From Oscillospiraceae bacterium (GTDB lineage: Bacteria > Bacillota > Clostridia > Oscillospirales > Acutalibacteraceae): a stretch of 5,630 nt of DNA. The notes under the pieces were generated by a model. That model was not told where the DNA came from, made no database searches, and worked only from the letters and a program-made list of their open reading frames with translations. This document shows positions 1-4,793 of the stretch, piece by piece (the stretch's first letter is position 1; the number at the start of each line of letters is the position of its first letter). Location of the stretch: positions 1 to 5,630 of the forward strand of contig WREG01000139.1 in the NCBI GenBank assembly GCA_009779455.1. Direction: 5' to 3'. A program made the translations under genes and the position numbers.

Positions 1-459
1 AGTGTCGATGCCCGCGTGGTTGTGTGTGGTCATGACGTTCACCGAGCGGCAGCCCGTCTCTTTGACGAACCCCACCAGGTTGTCCCTCGCGATTTTCACG
101 TCGTAGCTCGAAAGCCCCACGCTGTCAACGGAGACGAAAACCACGCCGCCGCGCCCTGAATTGTCGTCGATGTATATGGCGCTGGCCGTCATTGGGTCCA
201 GAACCTCTTTCGCCGGGTTCCAGGCCGAATACCCGGCAACATAATACTTTTTCTTAGGGATATCATCTGGCATGACGTCGGTTTTGGCGAAGCCCACCGT
301 AAAATATTCCGATTTCGGAGCGTTTATGCAGTCAAACGCCGCCTTGGGAATAGGGGACGCCGGGGAGGCCTTGTAAAGCTTCTTACCCTTCCTCAGCATA
401 TAGGATTTTACCGCGCCAACCGTGAGGATCATAGCCTTGCTGGCTTTTTTCTGTGGCAT
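1..459 (-). CDS. Neutral/alkaline ceramidase-like hydrolase, N-terminal part (runs off left edge)
   Basis: An open frame of 153 codons starts at the ATG at 459-457 and continues past base 1 without a stop. An AAAAGGA site (475-469) lies 9 nt upstream and supports this start. Residues 54-153 match the N-terminal domain pattern of the neutral/alkaline non-lysosomal ceramidase family: VGFAKTDVMP (55-64), an AGYS segment (75-78), LDPMTASAIYIDD (87-99), VVFVSVDSVGLS (106-117), and MTTHNHAGID (143-152). The last corresponds to the family's THxHSGP motif, whose histidine binds the active-site zinc. Known members hydrolyse the amide bond of ceramides or are uncharacterised relatives; the substrate here cannot be inferred. 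The first 50 residues are basic and low in hydrophobic runs, with no signal peptide, which is unusual because many bacterial ceramidases are secreted. The gene is monocistronic at its 5' end and transcribed away from the rest of the window. The family call is fairly sure; the activity is not. Confidence 0.75.
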   Translation of the reverse strand, partial: MPQKKASKAMILTVGAVKSYMLRKGKKLYKASPASPIPKAAFDCINAPKSEYFTVGFAKTDVMPDDIPKKKYYVAGYSAWNPAKEVLDPMTASAIYIDDNSGRGGVVFVSVDSVGLSSYDVKIARDNLVGFVKETGCRSVNVMTTHNHAGIDT

Positions 460-499
460 AACAACCCGTCCTTTTATGAAAATTAAAACATTATTAAAT

Positions 500-528
500 A
501 TTATACAACTTATTGATAATTTTTGCAA
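500..528 (-). promoter_or_regulatory. Sigma-A promoter of the ceramidase-like gene
   Basis: On the minus strand, TTGCAA (528-523) is followed after exactly 17 bases by a perfect TATAAT (505-500). It lies about 40 bases upstream of the start codon at 459 with a good ribosome binding site between. No operator-like dyad overlaps it. Confidence 0.75.
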
Positions 529-566
529 GCGGTATTTGGCAAATAGCGGCTGACGGTCAAAATCAA

Positions 567-680
567 CCCCGTAGGGGCGGGCCTCGTGTCCGCCCTTTCG
601 CATGATTTTAAATTTTTTTATGGCTATATTAAATTTTATAGCTGTCATCACGGGCGGACACGAGGCCCGCCCCTACGGGG
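567..680. repeat. Perfect 29-bp inverted repeat pair with 56-bp AT-rich spacer
   Basis: Bases 567-595 and 652-680 are exact reverse complements over 29 bp. Each arm is one copy of a dispersed hairpin unit: GGGCGGGC (575-582), loop CTCGT (583-587), GTCCGCCC (588-595), preceded by CCCCGTAGGGG. The 56-bp spacer (596-651) is strongly AT-rich and contains a minor GCTAT/ATAGC dyad. A related unit stands between the aldolase and kinase genes, and a degenerate one near 4804-4826. No clear target-site duplication flanks the pair and there is no coding frame inside, so it is either a MITE-like non-autonomous element or two units that landed head to head. It does not overlap the ceramidase promoter or the beta-helix terminator. 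Confidence 0.85.
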
Positions 681-744
681 TGCGTAAAGTGCACAGAGAG
701 AACAATTCGCACAACGAAAACGTGTTCTTTTTGATTAAATTATA

Positions 745-777
745 GTAAAACAAAAAGAACGCCCGGTCGGACGTTCT
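745..777 (-). terminator. Rho-independent terminator of the beta-helix protein gene
   Basis: Read on the minus strand, AGAACGTCC (777-769), loop GACC (768-765) and GGGCGTTCT (764-756) form a 9-bp stem with one G-U pair, followed by a TTTTGTTTT tract (755-747). It begins 26 bases past the stop codon of the gene ending at 803, the right place and orientation for its terminator. On the plus strand the corresponding pair is a C/A mismatch, so the structure favours minus-strand RNA. Confidence 0.8.
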
Positions 778-802
778 CTTTTCAATATAATTTGTTTAAA
801 TA

Positions 803-1840
803 TTACCATACTATTCCAAACCTGCTGAGGAACCATACCCACATTAATAATATTAACCCGAAAATATTATTCGGCGGGTAATAAATGCCAACATGGACAG
901 CGGCTTCCGGGTTTTCAAAAGAATTCGCATATGTATAGCGACCGTCGCCTGATAAATATTTACTTGTTGATATATAGTCTTTGGCAGTATATATATCGCC
1001 TTGAATCTTAATGTATGTAGGAGCGCTGATATTGCCTTTTATGTCGGCCCTGCCTGTATTCTCAATTTCAACTCCGATATCGGATGCTTTTACGTTGCCC
1101 GTGCCTTTAACGCGTACATATCCGTTATTATAGATATAAATCCCTGTGCTTAATGAGGTTATATTTCCTTGAATAACTGCTCCGCCTGTAGCTTTGACAC
1201 CTATGCCTGTTGATTTAATGTTACCTTTTACAAGCATTGAACATTCAGCGTAAACGGTGCCGGTAATATAATCTATAAAACCTGACGAGGCAAAAACGCC
1301 AATTCCAGATGTGGTGATATTACCATCAATTGTTAAAGGTTGTTCAATTTGATTATTCGTACCTACGCCACAAACAGCAGGTGCGTCGATATCATGGGAA
1401 TTAGCGGTTATATTTCCTTTTATTAAAGTAAAACATTTACCGTTTTCAATTTTCGCGTTATTTAATAAAATGATGTTGCCATTGAATGTCACGTTATATG
1501 TTGCTCCCCATAAATCTAATATTGGCCTTTTAGGCTCACCGCGAATAATTAGATCGCCCTCAAGGGTCAGCGTATTGAACAGGCCGAAATCAAAAGTTAT
1601 GTTTTTATTGTCAACAACCAAGCCGTCGGGGCAGACTATGCTGCTTAAAAACGTTATTGTCGTAACATCCGAATTTTCCGGCACGGCCGCCACCGCTTCC
1701 TCCAGCGTGTCATAATTCACATTCCCGATTTTGCAGACCGGCCCCGCCGCGTTCGCTGTGAACGGGATTATTGCGAACAAGCCGAACAGCATTATCAGCG
1801 CAAGCGCAGTCGATATAAGCTTTTTTACACCTGTTTTCAT
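803..1840 (-). CDS. Secreted beta-helix-like surface protein with hydrophobic C-terminal tail
   Basis: The 345-residue product has a classic signal peptide: basic MKTGVKK, a hydrophobic core to about residue 27, and an ANA cleavage site (29-31). A short lead-in follows (VCKIGNVNYDTLEEAVAAV, 35-53), of a kind common in clostridial surface proteins. From about 60 to 290 the chain is a beta-strand-rich solenoid with eight irregular GNI/GNV/GDI turns (glycines near 121, 142, 173, 206, 225, 248, 269 and 281), consistent with a right-handed parallel beta-helix. The last 20 residues (326-345) are almost wholly hydrophobic and end at the stop, with no LPxTG motif, S-layer domain or basic cluster. The ATG at 1840 is supported by AAGGA (1856-1852) 11 nt upstream. 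It is a single gene with its own terminator. A role in adhesion or polysaccharide binding is a guess from the fold class; no catalytic residues were recognised. Confidence 0.75.
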   Translation of the reverse strand: MKTGVKKLISTALALIMLFGLFAIIPFTANAAGPVCKIGNVNYDTLEEAVAAVPENSDVTTITFLSSIVCPDGLVVDNKNITFDFGLFNTLTLEGDLIIRGEPKRPILDLWGATYNVTFNGNIILLNNAKIENGKCFTLIKGNITANSHDIDAPAVCGVGTNNQIEQPLTIDGNITTSGIGVFASSGFIDYITGTVYAECSMLVKGNIKSTGIGVKATGGAVIQGNITSLSTGIYIYNNGYVRVKGTGNVKASDIGVEIENTGRADIKGNISAPTYIKIQGDIYTAKDYISTSKYLSGDGRYTYANSFENPEAAVHVGIYYPPNNIFGLILLMWVWFLSRFGIVW

Positions 1841-1881
1841 TGAAATAACCGTCCTTCCATTTTCTATTTTTATACAGCATC

Positions 1882-1910
1882 AGTTTAAGCCTTTTTAACA
1901 TTATTTTCAA
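1882..1910 (-). promoter_or_regulatory. Possible promoter of the beta-helix protein gene (weak)
   Basis: On the minus strand TTGAAA (1910-1905) is followed after 17 bases by TAAACT (1887-1882). A nearby TATAAA (1874-1869) is an alternative -10 but lacks a good -35 element. The spacer 1841-1997 must carry two divergent promoters; the plus-strand one is much clearer than this. Confidence 0.25.
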
Positions 1911-1942
1911 TATATTTTGAGATTGTTTACAGAATGTTAAGA

Positions 1943-1970
1943 TTTAAAACGATAAAAATTATGGTATAAT
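1943..1970 (+). promoter_or_regulatory. Extended -10 promoter of the repeat protein-aldolase-kinase operon
   Basis: A perfect TATAAT (1965-1970) is preceded by TGG (1962-1964), the TGn extended -10 element, which compensates for a poor -35 region (TTTAAA at 1943-1948, 16-bp spacing). The expected transcript starts shortly before the AAGGAAG ribosome binding site at 1981-1987, giving a short leader with no room for a riboswitch. Confidence 0.65.
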
Positions 1971-1997
1971 AAAAAACAAAAAGGAAGATGTAAAATT

Positions 1998-2258
1998 ATG
2001 CCTGTTGATGCTCCTCCCGATTTAATAATAAAAAGCAGGGAAGATTTAATACAAAAATTAGAAGAAGGAATAAAAGATACGGAAAGCGGCAATGTCTGCT
2101 TCCTTGAAGAAGCTTTTGCGGAAATAGATGAATTGCTCCATCTTTTGGATGAAGGGCTAGAAGCCGAAAAAGACGGGCGCGTCCGCCCGTATAAAAAAGC
2201 GCTTTCAGATATTCAGAATAAGGTAAATAATTTAAAAAAGGAGACCGAAAACATATGA
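1998..2258 (+). CDS. Small protein of two tandem 29-residue repeats, antitoxin-tail-like
   Basis: An 86-residue acidic, helical protein whose family I do not recognise with certainty. AAGGAAG (1981-1987) sits 10 nt before the ATG. Residues 16-44 and 45-73 align end to end without gaps: both follow L..L-(E/D)-E-G-(I/L)......G.V.....A...I, with 8 of 29 identical positions and several conservative ones. The single unit (EEGIKDTESGNV, then EEAFAEID) resembles the C-terminal tails of Phd/RelB-like antitoxins, so an antitoxin-derived or regulatory role is possible, but no DNA-binding fold and no partner toxin are visible. The stop overlaps the next start as ATGA (2255-2258), so translation is probably coupled to the aldolase. 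The gene is AT-rich, unlike the GC-rich aldolase it touches. A GC-rich perfect 7-bp hairpin lies inside it (2173-2190). Confidence 0.7.
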   Translation: MPVDAPPDLIIKSREDLIQKLEEGIKDTESGNVCFLEEAFAEIDELLHLLDEGLEAEKDGRVRPYKKALSDIQNKVNNLKKETENI

Positions 2259-3067
2259 AAAGCCTAGAATTCGCAGCCGCCGTCAAGGAATGCAGGCGCC
2301 TTTACGGCACCATGGCAGCCTCCACAAGCCCCGTCTGGATAAGGGAATACGCCAAGACGGGCGCGGATTTCGTTTTTATCGACACGGAGCATATACCCAT
2401 AGACCGCGCGGAGCTTGCCTATATGTGCGTTGGCTGCGAAGCCGCCGGGACGGCCCCGCTGGTGCGGGTGCCGAGCTACGAGCCGCTGGAAATATGCAAA
2501 GCCCTCGACGCGGGGGCCTGCGGCATAATGGCCCCGTATACCGAAACCGTCGAGCAGGTCATATCCCTTATAAAAGCCGTGAAGTACCGCCCCCTCAAAG
2601 GGAAGGCGCTGGAGGACGCGCTTTTCAATAAAGAGGGCCTCACAAAAGAGACGGCGGCCTTCATCGAAGGCAAAAACAGGGACAAAGCGCTGTTTTTGAA
2701 CATAGAGAGCGTCGAGGCGGTGAACAACTTGCCGCAGCTGCTGGATTTCGACGAGGTTGACGGCGTCATCATAGGCCCCCACGACCTGTCGGTGAATATG
2801 GGAATCCCCGAGCAGTGGGGCAGCCCCGTTTACGACGACATGATAAAGCGCATTATCGACATCACAAGGGGCGCGGGCAAATCCGTGGGCAACCACTACA
2901 GCTTCGGCCTTGAGCAGGAGATAAAATGGGCGCAATGCGGCATGAACATCTTCCTCCATTCCACGGACATCAACGCCTTTGTCGGCCATATAAAAGCGGA
3001 GCTTGACGCGGCGAAAAAAGCCCTCGGCGACGCCGGGGCGGCAACCGGCGACACAATAGCAATTTGA
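2255..3067 (+). CDS. HpcH/HpaI-family aldolase (2-keto-3-deoxy acid sugar aldolase type)
   Basis: A 270-residue TIM-barrel aldolase of usual length for the class II, metal-dependent pyruvate aldolases (HpcH/HpaI, GarL/RhmA). The family landmarks are in order: FIDTEH with the catalytic-type His46; PLVRVPS with the pyruvate-binding Arg71; AGACGIMAPY (86-95); NIESVEAVNN (149-158) with metal ligand Glu151; and IGPHDLSVNMG (173-183) with metal ligand Asp177. Such enzymes reversibly cleave 2-keto-3-deoxy or 4-hydroxy-2-keto acids to pyruvate and an aldehyde in the cytoplasm. The glycerate kinase downstream points to tartronate semialdehyde as the aldehyde product, as in GarL of hexarate catabolism; this is inference. 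The start is supported by AAAAAGGAG (2235-2243) and the canonical N-terminus. The gene overlaps the upstream gene by 4 bp. The last 15 residues are a low-complexity Ala/Gly-rich extension. Other members of the family (HpaI, RhmA, citrate-lyase-like) cannot be excluded. Confidence 0.85.
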   Translation: MKSLEFAAAVKECRRLYGTMAASTSPVWIREYAKTGADFVFIDTEHIPIDRAELAYMCVGCEAAGTAPLVRVPSYEPLEICKALDAGACGIMAPYTETVEQVISLIKAVKYRPLKGKALEDALFNKEGLTKETAAFIEGKNRDKALFLNIESVEAVNNLPQLLDFDEVDGVIIGPHDLSVNMGIPEQWGSPVYDDMIKRIIDITRGAGKSVGNHYSFGLEQEIKWAQCGMNIFLHSTDINAFVGHIKAELDAAKKALGDAGAATGDTIAI

Positions 3068-3076
3068 GGATTCAGG

Positions 3077-3104
3077 CCGTAGGGGAGGGCCTCGTGCCCT
3101 CCCG
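3077..3104 (+). repeat. Dispersed GTAGGGG-type hairpin repeat between aldolase and kinase genes
   Basis: CCGTAGGGG starts at 3077 and leads into a perfect 8-bp stem: GGGAGGGC (3083-3090), loop CTCGT, GCCCTCCC (3096-3103). Over 27 bases it matches the unit at 569-595 at 24 positions; the three differences lie in the stem and keep it paired. It fills most of the 51-bp gap between the aldolase stop and the kinase start. There is no T-run after it, so it is not a standard terminator. Confidence 0.8.
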
Positions 3105-3118
3105 CAACATATATTATA

Positions 3119-4237
3119 ATGAAAATAATATTAGCCCCCGATTCCTTCAAAGGCAGTTTGTCAAGCCTTGAAGTCATAGCCGCCCTCGAAAAAGGGATAA
3201 GAAGGGCCTGCCCTTACGCTGAAATAATAAAAATACCCGTCGCGGACGGCGGGGAGGGCTTTTGCGGCTCGGTTTGCAGCGCGTTCGGCGGGGAATATGT
3301 CAAAACGGCCGCGAAAAACGCCCTTTTTGAGGATATGGAAAGCGATTTCCTGTCCCTTGACGGGAAAACCGCCGTGATTGAACTCGCTAAAACGGCAGGG
3401 TTGACTGTCATACCCGAAACTGGGCGGAACCCCCTCTTGACAACCACTTTCGGCGTGGGTATGCAGATAAAGGAAGCGGTTTTAAAGGGCTTCAGCGCAA
3501 TAATCCTAGGGCTGGGCGGCAGCGCAACAAACGACGGCGGCGCGGGGCTGGCGAACGCCTTGGGGGCAGAATTTTATGATGAAAAAGGGCGCAAAATATT
3601 CCCGTCCGGAGGGAATCTGGGTGAAATCGCTTATATTGACACAGGCGGGCTTTTAAAAGAGGCGCGGGACATAAAATTCGCCCTCGCCTGCGACGTGAAA
3701 AACAGGCTTTGCGGGAAAAACGGCGCGGCCCGTGTCTTCGCCGCGCAAAAAGGGGCGGACGCGGACGGCATAAGGCTGCTCGACAAAAACCTCTCGCATT
3801 TTGCGGATATGCTGGAAAAAACCACGGGAAAAGCCGTGCGGGACGCCCCCGGCACGGGCGCGGCCGGGGGCGCACCCCTTATCTTCCTGTCGCTGTTTGA
3901 CGCGGAAATAAAAAGCGGGATAGACATTATCCTCGACATAGCGGGTTTCGATAAAAAGGCGGAAAACGCCGACCTGATAATAACGGGCGAAGGCAGCCTC
4001 GACGCCCAAAGCGCTTTCGGCAAAGCGGTTTCAGGGATAGGCAGAAGGGCCGGGCGCGCAAAGGTGATAGCGGTCTGCGGAAGCGCGGATATAACGGACG
4101 CGGAGCTTGAAGCAATGAATATAAAGGCCGCGTACCCTATAAAGACGCGCGGCATGGATTTGAATTTCGCCGTAAAAAACGCCGCCGTTCTTATCGAGGG
4201 GAAAATTGCGGAAATATTGCCGTCGCTATTCCCTTAA
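3119..4237 (+). CDS. garK: Glycerate 2-kinase (GarK/GlxK family)
   Basis: A 372-residue protein of normal family length with all the hallmarks: APDSFKGSLSS (6-16) at the N-terminus, PVADGGEGF (40-48), GLGGSATNDGGAG (131-143), CDVKN...CG.NGA (191-203), GTGAAGG (246-252), and ITGEGSLDAQS (288-298). Members transfer phosphate from ATP to D-glycerate, giving 2-phosphoglycerate that enters lower glycolysis. With the aldolase just upstream this fits the last step of a hexarate or glyoxylate/tartronate semialdehyde route. One small deviation is NRL where many relatives have NPL after CDV. The start is fixed by the conserved MKIILAPDSFKGS, yet no Shine-Dalgarno sequence lies in the 15 bases before it: that space is AT-rich and abuts the hairpin repeat at 3077-3104. 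The gene is GC-rich like the aldolase and probably cotranscribed with it. No hairpin terminator was found after the stop. Confidence 0.93.
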   Translation: MKIILAPDSFKGSLSSLEVIAALEKGIRRACPYAEIIKIPVADGGEGFCGSVCSAFGGEYVKTAAKNALFEDMESDFLSLDGKTAVIELAKTAGLTVIPETGRNPLLTTTFGVGMQIKEAVLKGFSAIILGLGGSATNDGGAGLANALGAEFYDEKGRKIFPSGGNLGEIAYIDTGGLLKEARDIKFALACDVKNRLCGKNGAARVFAAQKGADADGIRLLDKNLSHFADMLEKTTGKAVRDAPGTGAAGGAPLIFLSLFDAEIKSGIDIILDIAGFDKKAENADLIITGEGSLDAQSAFGKAVSGIGRRAGRAKVIAVCGSADITDAELEAMNIKAAYPIKTRGMDLNFAVKNAAVLIEGKIAEILPSLFP

Positions 4238-4291
4238 TAGTAGATCATATCAGAATTCAAGGCTTATCCGTCTTTAATTTTTATTTTTATG

Positions 4292-4320
4292 TTGCGTTTG
4301 TGTTCGCATTAGGGTATAAT
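4292..4320 (+). promoter_or_regulatory. Promoter of the antitoxin gene
   Basis: TTGCGT (4292-4297) and a perfect TATAAT (4315-4320) are separated by 17 bases. The start codon follows at 4355 with AAAGGAAGG (4338-4346) 8 nt before it, so the antitoxin has its own promoter and need not depend on read-through from the kinase gene. Confidence 0.7.
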
Positions 4321-4328
4321 ATGTTATA
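4315..4328. promoter_or_regulatory. Candidate operator overlapping the antitoxin -10 box
   Basis: TATAATATGTTATA is an inverted repeat with 5-bp arms (4315-4319 and 4324-4328) around 4 bases, covering the -10 box. RelB/DinJ antitoxins usually repress their own promoter by binding such dyads, so this fits autoregulation. A short AT-rich palindrome can also arise by chance. Confidence 0.35.
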
Positions 4329-4354
4329 GTTTCATTGAAAGGAAGGTAATAATC

Positions 4355-4657
4355 ATGGCAAGAACCGCTGATTTGCATATCCGCATTGACCCTGAGACAA
4401 AAACAGGGGCGGAGGAATTGTTCGCGATGTTCGGCATCACGGTAACGGACGCGGTGATGATGTTCCTGCGACAGTCCCTGCTTGTGGGCGGCCTGCCCTT
4501 TGAGCTGCGCCGGCCGCGATACAACGCGGAAACCGAGGCCGCGATACGGGAGGCGAATGATATCATGGCGGGGAAGATACAAACAAAATCTTATTCGTCG
4601 CTTGAAGAATTTTATGCGGATTTAGAAAATGAGGATGATGACAGTGAAAAGTTATAA
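4355..4657 (+). CDS. relB: RelB/DinJ-family type II antitoxin, toxin partner degraded
   Basis: A 100-residue protein with the RelB/DinJ ribbon-helix-helix N-terminus: ADLHIRIDPETK (5-16) forms the DNA-binding strand, followed by helices AEELFAMFGIT (19-29) and VTDAVMMFLRQSLL (30-43), then the typical GGLPFELRRP (45-54). The C-terminal half (NAETEAAIREANDIMAG, then KSYSSLEEFYADL) is the toxin-wrapping tail. Known members neutralise RelE/YafQ mRNA interferases and repress their own operon. The start is supported by AAAGGAAGG 8 nt upstream. An intact toxin gene should follow with a short overlap; instead only a duplicated tail fragment and the last 27 codons of a YafQ-like toxin remain. The antitoxin therefore appears to be an orphan that could still act as a repressor or neutralise related toxins elsewhere in the genome. 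Confidence 0.9.
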   Translation: MARTADLHIRIDPETKTGAEELFAMFGITVTDAVMMFLRQSLLVGGLPFELRRPRYNAETEAAIREANDIMAGKIQTKSYSSLEEFYADLENEDDDSEKL

Positions 4658-4709
4658 AAGCGTCGCGGAAATGAACGCGGATATTGACGCGGAAGATGAT
4701 GGGGAGTGA
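4635..4709 (+). pseudogene. 24-codon ORF resembling a second copy of the antitoxin tail
   Basis: An ORF in the +1 frame relative to the antitoxin begins at ATGATG (4635) inside its last codons; a GTG at 4644, 9 nt after GAGG, is an alternative start. Its product contains KSYKSVAEMNADIDAEDD, which aligns without gaps to the antitoxin tail KSYSSLEEFYADLENEDD (residues 78-95) with about half the positions identical. It ends in TGA at 4707, three codons into the toxin remnant, which is in another frame. It is best read as debris of a second antitoxin gene left by recombination between tandem modules, not as a functional peptide, though a short peptide could be made. Confidence 0.5.
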
Positions 4710-4783
4710 TTTACGCCATAAACAAAGGCGATTTGATACTGACCGCGACGCGCACGGGCTCTCATTCGGAGTTGTTTGGGTAA
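4700..4783 (+). pseudogene. C-terminal remnant of a YafQ/RelE-superfamily toxin
   Basis: Read from 4700 to the TAA at 4781-4783, the 27 codons give WGVIYAINKGDL followed by ILTATRTGSHSELFG. This matches the end of YafQ-type mRNA interferases (DWILIYK...RTGTH..LFG in E. coli YafQ), keeping the catalytic-type His (4763-4765) and the near-terminal Phe (4775-4777). About 65 N-terminal residues, with the other catalytic histidines and aspartate, are missing, and a TGA lies in frame just upstream at 4697-4699. The fragment cannot be an active nuclease. Its place right after a RelB/DinJ antitoxin supports the identification. Confidence 0.75.
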
Positions 4784-4793
4784 ATGCGGGTAT

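Larger units (their letters stand above)
460..802. other. Non-coding spacer between two minus-strand genes
   Basis: This 343-bp stretch has no credible gene on either strand. From left to right it holds the ribosome binding site and promoter of the ceramidase-like gene (to 528), the large inverted repeat (567-680), an unassigned stretch (681-744) with only weak dyads, and the terminator of the beta-helix gene (745-777). No small RNA could be supported. Confidence 0.7.

Noticed and set aside
698..732. GAACA...TGTTC dyad followed by TTTTT on the plus strand
   Set aside because: Only a 5-bp stem with a long loop, and no plus-strand gene lies upstream for it to terminate.
1470..1715. Plus-strand open frame opposite the beta-helix gene
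   Set aside because: The minus-strand gene has a signal peptide, repeats, ribosome binding site and terminator; the plus-strand frame has none.
2264..2989. Long minus-strand open frame (241 codons) opposite the aldolase gene
   Set aside because: It is the antisense shadow of a GC-rich gene with clear family motifs on the plus strand; its translation shows no recognisable domain.
3115..3120. TATAAT just before the glycerate kinase start
   Set aside because: As a -10 box it would start transcripts inside the gene, and no -35 element lies at the right distance; it is simply AT-rich sequence.
3631..4155. Minus-strand open frame of 174 codons opposite the glycerate kinase gene
   Set aside because: Low-complexity Ser/Ala/Pro-rich product, no ribosome binding site, and fully inside a confidently identified kinase gene.
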